From Clusia tigrina (lineage: Eukaryota > Arthropoda > Insecta > Diptera > Clusiidae), in contig OV050030.1 in assembly GCA_920105625.2 (NCBI GenBank), positions 139,094,291 to 139,158,290 on the forward strand: a DNA stretch of 64,000 nt, read 5' to 3'. Both the position numbers and the translations under genes were made by a program. Position 1 is the first letter of the stretch. Every line of letters begins with the position of its first letter. Shown here piece after piece: positions 58,498 through 64,000 of this stretch. The notes beneath the pieces are model-generated. The model was not told the origin of the DNA. It searched no databases and was given only the letters and a program-made list of their open reading frames with translations.

Positions 58498-61400
58498 CCA
58501 GAATTGTAAATCAATCGTGAATGATAAAATGAATCCTGAATGATAAATATTAATCAAGAATGATAAAATGAATCCTGATTGAAAAAAAGCATCATGAATG
58601 ATAATGTACATCACGAAGTTTAAAATTGAATAATGAATGTTAAAATGAACCGTGGATGATAAAATTTAATAATGAATGTGAAAATGAACCGCGGAAGATA
58701 AAAATGAATCATGAATGGTCAAATGAATCATGAACGTTAAATCCATAGTGAATGATAAAATGAATCATGTATGATATGAATCATGAATGGTTAAATGAAT
58801 CGAATGATGAAAACAATCATGCATGACATGAGTAATGTATGTAAAAAGAATCACGAATGATAAAACTGATTCCTGATTGGAAAAATTAATCATGAATGAT
58901 AGATTGAATCATGAATGTAAAATGAATCATGAATCGTAAATGAATTGTGAATGATAAAAATGAATCCTGAATGATAAATATTAATCATGAATGATAAAAT
59001 AATTTATCAATGAAAAAAAGTATCATGAATGATAATGTGAATCACGAAATTGAATATTTAATAATAAATGTTAAAATGAATCGTGGATGATAAAAATGAA
59101 TCATGAATGGTAAAATGAATCGTGAATGATAATTGCAATCATGACTCATAAATGATAAAATGAATGATAAAATTTAACCATGAATGATAGAATCATGAAT
59201 GATAACATGAATCTTGAATCATAAGAATCATGAATGGTAAAATGTTTCATGAATAATAAAAATTAATCATGAATCATGAATGGAAAGATGCATCGTGAGT
59301 GGCAAAATGTATCGTGAAAGGTAAAATGAATCATGAACATTAAATCGATCGTGAATGATAAAATGAATCATCAATGAAAAAAAGTATCATGAATGATAAT
59401 GTGAATCACGAAGTTTAAAATTTAATAATAAATGTTTAAATGAATCGTGGATGATAAAAATGAATCATGAATGGTAAAATCAATCGTGAATTAGAATATG
59501 AATCATGAATGATAAGAAGAATCATTAGAGATAAAAAGAATAATGAATGATAAAATAAATCATGAATGCTTAAATTAATCATTAATGAAAAAATGAATCA
59601 TTAATGATAAAAATGGATCATGCATGGTAAAATGAATCATGAATAATAAAAATTAATCATGAATGTTAAGATGAAGCATGAAAGATAGAATGAATCATGA
59701 ATGATAAAATGAATAATGAATGTTAAAATGAATCATGGTTGATAAAACTGAATAATGAAAGATAAAATGAATCATGAATGATAAAATGAATCATGAATGA
59801 TAAAATGAATCATTAATGATAACAACTAACCATAAATGATAGACTCCATCATGAATGATAAAATAAATCTTGAATGGTAAAATGATTGATGAATGATAAA
59901 AATGAACAATGAATGATAAACGGAATCATGAATAATCAAAATTAATCGTAAATGATAAAAATGAATCATGAATGATAAAAATGAATAATGAATGATAAAA
60001 ATTACTCATGAATGATAAAAGTGAATCGGGAATGATAATGTGAATTTTGAATGATAATAAGAATCATGAATAGTAATATGATTCCTGAATAATAAAAATT
60101 AATCATGAATGGAAGAGCATGGCATAATGAAACGTGAATGGTAAAATGAATCATGAATGATAGAATAAATCATTAATTTATAAAATGAATCATGAATGGT
60201 AAAATGAATCATTAATGGTAACAATTAACCATAACTGATAAACTCACGCATGAATGATAAAATAAATCTTCAATGGTAAAATGATTAATGAATGAAAAAA
60301 TTAACAATGAATGATAAACGGAATCATGAATGATGAAAATTAACCATAAATGATAAAAATGAATCATGAATGATAAAAATTAATCATGAATGATAAAATG
60401 GAATCGTGAATGATAGTAAGAAATATGAATGGTAATATGATTCATGAATAACAAAAATTTAGCACGAATATTAAAATGAATCATGAATGGATAGATGCAT
60501 AATGAGTGGTAAAATGAATCGTGAAAGTTAAAATGAATCATGAACTTTAAATCAATCGTGTATGATAAAATGAATCATATAAATAATGAATGGTAAAATG
60601 AATCGAATGGTAAAATCAATCGTGAATGATATGAATCATGATTGGTAAAATAAAACACGAATGATAAAAATGAAACCTGAATGAAAACTATTAATCATGA
60701 ATCATAAAAGTGAATCATGAATGTGAAAATGAATCATGATTGGTAAATGGAATCTTGAATGTTAAAACTAATCTTGAATGATAATATAAATCGTGAAAGA
60801 TAATACAAAACATGGACGGTAAATTAAAATATGAATGTTAAATCGAATAATAAATGATAATATGAATCATGAATGGTAAAATGAATCATGAACGTTAAAT
60901 CAATAGTGAATGAAAAAATTAATCATGAATGATATGAATCATGAATGGTTAAATGAATCGAATGATGAAAACAATCATGCATAACATGAGTCATGTAAGT
61001 AAAAATAATCACGAATGATAAAAATGATTCCTGATTGGAAAATTTAATCATGAATGATAGATTGAATCATGAATCTAAAATGAATCATGAATGGTAAATG
61101 AATTGTGAATGATAAAAATTAATTCTGAATGACAAATATTAATAATGAATGATAAAATAATTCATCAATGAAAAAAGTATCATGAATGATAATGTGAATC
61201 ACCAAGCTTAAAATTTAATAATAAATGTTTAAATGAATCGTGGATGATAAAAATGAATCATGAATGGTAAAATCAATCGTGAATTAGAATATGAATCATG
61301 AATGATAAGAAGAATCATGAGAGATAAAAAGATAATTGAATGATAAAATAAATCATGAATGATAAAATTAATCATTAATGAAAAAATGAATCATTAATGA

Positions 61401-64000
61401 TACAAATGAATCATGCATGGTAAAATGAATCATGAATAATAAAAATTAATCGTGAATAGCAAGATGAATCATGAAAGATAGAATGAATCATGAATGATAA
61501 AATTAATAATGAATGTTAAAATGAATCATGGTTGATAAAACTGAATAATGAAAGATAAAATGAATCATGAATGATAAAATGAATCATGAATGATAAAATG
61601 AATCATTAATGATAACAACTAACCATAAATGATAGACTCCATCATGAATGATAAAATAAATCTTGAATGGTAAAATGATTGATGAATGATAAAAATGAAC
61701 AATGAATGATAAACGGAATCATGAATAATCAAAATTAATCGTAAATGATAAAAATGAATCATGAATGATAAAAATGAATAATGAATGATAAAAATTACTC
61801 ATGAATGATAAAAGTGAATCGGGAATGATAATGTGAATTTTGAATGATAATAAGAATCATGAATAGTAATATGATTCCTGAATAATAAAAATTAATCATG
61901 AATGGAAGAGCATGGCATAATGAAACGTGAATGGTAAAATGAATCATGAATGATAGAATAAATCATTAATTTATAAAATGAATCATGAATGGTAAAATGA
62001 ATCATTAATGGTAACAATTAACCATAACTGATAAACTCACGCATGAATGATAAAATAAATCTTCAATGGTAAAATGATTAATGAATGAAAAAATTAACAA
62101 TGAATGATAAACGGAATCATGAATGATGAAAATTAACCATAAATGATAAAAATGAATCATGAATGATAAAAATTAATCATGAATGATAAAATGGAATCGT
62201 GAATGATAGTAAGAAATATGAATGGTAATATGATTCATGAATAATAAAAATTTAGCACGAATATTAAAATGAATCATGAATGGATAGATGCATAATGAGT
62301 GGTAAAATGAATCGTGAAAGTTAAAATGAATCATGAACTTTAAATCAATCGTGTATGATAAAATGAATCATATAAATAATGAATGGTAAAATGAATCGAA
62401 TGGTAAAATCAATCGTGAATGATATGAATCATGATTGGTAAAATAAAACACGAATGATAAAAATGAATCCTGAATGAAAAATATTAATCATGAATCATAA
62501 AAGTGAATCATGAATGTGAAAATGAATCATGATTGGTAAATGGAATCTTGAATGTTAAAACTAATCTTGAATGATAATATAAATCGTGAAAGATAATACA
62601 AAACATGGACGGTAAATTAAAATATGAATGTTAAATCGAATAATAAATGATAATATGAATCATGAATGGTAAAATGAATCATGAACGTTAAATCAATAGT
62701 GAATGAAAAAATTAATCATGAATGATATGAATCATGAATGGTTAAATGAATCGAATGATGAAAACAATCATGCATAACATGAGTCATGTAAGTAAAAATA
62801 ATCACGAATGAAAATAATGATTCCTGATTGGAAAATTTAATCATGAATGATAGATTGAATCATGAATCTAAAATGAATCATGAATGGTAAATGAATTGTG
62901 AATGATAAAAATTAATTCTGAATGACAAATATTAATAATGAATGATAAAATAATTCATCAATGAAAAAAGTATCATGAATGATAATGTGAATCACCAAGC
63001 TTAAAATTTAATAATAAATGTTTAAATGAATCGTGGATGATAAAAATGAATCATGAATGGTAAAATCAATCGTGAATTAGAATATGAATCATGAATGATA
63101 AGAAGAATCATGAGAGATAAAAAGATAATTGAATGATAAAATAAATCATGAATGATAAAATTAATCATTAATGAAAAAATGAATCATTAATGATACAAAT
63201 GAATCATGCATGGTAAAATGAATCATGAATAATAAAAATTAATCGTGAATAGCAAGATGAATCATGAAAGATAGAATGAATCATGAATGATAAAATTAAT
63301 AATGAATGTTAAAATGAATCATGGTTGATAAAACTGAATATTGAAAGATAAAATGAATCATGAATGATAAAATGAATCATGAATGATAAAATGAATCATT
63401 ACTGATAGCAACTAACCATAAATGATAGACTCAATCATGAAAGATAAAATAAATCTTGAATGGTAAAATGATTGATGAATGATAAAAATGAACAATGAAT
63501 GATAAACGGAATCATGAATGATCAAAATTAATCGTAAATGATAAAAATGAATCATGAATAATAAAAATTAATCATGAATGATAAGAGTGCATCGTGAATG
63601 ATAATATGAATCGTGAATGACAATAAGAATCATGAATGGTAATATGATTCCTGAATAATAAAAATTAATCATGAATGGAAGCGCATGAGAGGCAAATTGA
63701 AACGTGAATGGTAAAATGAATCATGAATGATAGAATAAATCATTAATTTATAAAATGAATCATGAATAGTAATATGAATCATGGTTGATTAAACTGAATA
63801 ATGAAAGATAAATGAGTCAAGAATGATAAAATCAGTCATGAATGATAAAATGAATCAATAATGATAACAATTAACCATAAATGATAGACTCAATCATGAA
63901 TGATAAAATAAATGTTGAATGGTAAAATGATTAATGAATGAACAAATTTACAATGAATGATAAACGGAATCATGAATGATGAAAATTAATCATAAATGAT
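58498..64000 (+). repeat. Higher-order repeat U13 (A-R1-H-R2..., cut by window end)
   Basis: Blocks are A 58498-59375, R1 59376-61169, hybrid H 61170-62962 and R2 62963 to the end (GCGCATGAGAGG near 63678). GAAGAATCATG marks at 59516, 61309 and 63102 keep the 1,793-bp spacing. CCGCGG is at 58689 and CGATCG at 59346. A is 12 bp short through a deletion near 59150, independent of the one in U2. The end of R2 and any C block lie outside the window. Confidence 0.88.
61170..62962 (+). repeat. Hybrid R block of U13 (R2 head, R1 body), with AAGCTT
   Basis: The head is R2-type to GTGAATAGCAAG near 61453. From ATTAATGATAACAAC near 61604 and GACTCCATC near 61637 it is R1-type, so the switch falls at about 61470-61605, earlier than in the U12 hybrids. 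CACCAAGCTT is at 61200. The R1-type part carries CTTCAATGGT and ATAAACTCACGC, also found in the R1 block just upstream, so that R1 was the donor. Confidence 0.82.

Larger units (their letters stand above)
1..64000 (+). repeat. AT-rich satellite array, 19-20 bp monomer, head to tail
   Basis: The entire window is made of variants of GAATCATGAATGATAAAAT (19 bp) and a 20-bp form with one more A. The monomer contains two near-identical heptamers, GAATCAT and GAATGAT, followed by an A-rich pentamer. Shorter and longer variants (about 16-21 bp) are interspersed. All copies share one orientation, and I saw no inverted segment, unique spacer, mobile element or gene. The plus strand is rich in A and poor in C (the 19-bp monomer has 10 A, 5 T, 3 G, 1 C). 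TCATGA, the BspHI site, lies in the canonical monomer. Both ends of the array are outside the window. The setting is probably eukaryotic heterochromatin; species and chromosomal position cannot be read from the sequence. Confidence 0.97.

Noticed and set aside
1..64000. CRISPR array
   Set aside because: Monomers abut directly with no unique spacers of constant length, all positions vary gradually, and no cas-like gene is present.
1..64000. Iterons or a replication origin
   Set aside because: Repeats cover the whole 64 kb rather than a compact locus, with no initiator gene and no distinct AT-rich unwinding region beside them.
1..64000. AATAAA polyadenylation signals and TATAAA boxes
   Set aside because: They arise throughout from monomer variants such as AATAATAAAAATT and GATTATAAAAATG in an A-rich sequence. 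Nothing beside them suggests a transcription unit.
1..64000. Centromere assignment via a CENP-B box or telomere assignment via TTAGGG-like repeats
   Set aside because: I saw neither the CENP-B box core nor any telomeric hexamer. The array may still be centromeric, but the sequence alone does not show it.
1..64000. Hairpins from the palindromes TCATGA and ATTCATGAAT as terminators or cruciforms
   Set aside because: The palindromes are only 6-10 bp, have no loop, and occur in most monomers, so they carry no site-specific meaning.
1..64000. Nucleosome-length phasing (398 and 1,793 bp being near multiples of 199)
   Set aside because: Other spacings in the array (231, 279, 376, 431, 458, 670) do not fit, so the agreement is probably chance.

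Overview
The whole 64 kb window is one uninterrupted satellite array. I found no gene, RNA gene, transposon or unique sequence, and neither end of the array is reached. The basic unit is a 19-20 bp AT-rich monomer, GAATCATGAATGATAAAAT (19 bp form) or the same with one extra A (20 bp form). It is itself built as 7+7+5: GAATCAT, GAATGAT, AAAAT. All monomers point the same way. At roughly 19.5 bp each, the window holds a little over 3,000 of them. Such an array suggests nuclear heterochromatin of a eukaryote (centromeric, pericentromeric, subtelomeric or sex-chromosome-like). I cannot name the species.

The array is strongly hierarchical. Monomers are grouped into diverged segments of about 0.4 kb. 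These build a 1,793-bp block (called R here, in two diverged versions R1 and R2). R blocks combine with a block A (about 890 bp) and a block C (about 1,115 bp) into a higher-order repeat (HOR) of order A-R1-R2-C, 5.4-6.1 kb long. HORs are phased here on the motif CCAG (at 1, 5997, 11396, 15226, 21147, 27068, 32710, 38768, 41499, 44194, 46524, 49518, 58498). Handy marks are a CCGCGG 191-192 bp after each CCAG, TCGCGA in every C block, CGATCG near the end of full A blocks, and AAGCTT in five R blocks.

Layout: U1 and U2 (1-11395) are full HORs, U1 with a 670-bp duplication in C. U3 (11396-15225) has lost one R block. U4, U5 and U6 (15226-32709) are full HORs; U4 and U5 are both exactly 5,921 bp and almost identical. 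U7 (32710-38767) is full and carries the same 670-bp duplication as U1. U8-U10 (38768-46523) are contracted A+R units without C. U11 (46524-49517) is a short A+R2+C unit. U12 (49518-58497) is expanded, with four R blocks. U13 (58498 to the end) begins like U12, with three R blocks before the window stops.

Gains and losses of R blocks, R2/R1 hybrids with different breakpoints, shared junctions and non-adjacent HORs sharing private variants are what repeated unequal exchange and conversion would leave. The minus-strand reading frames of 65-109 codons are by-products of the repeat, not genes. I see no new gene-encoded system; what is worth attention is the depth of the repeat hierarchy and its readable record of rearrangement.
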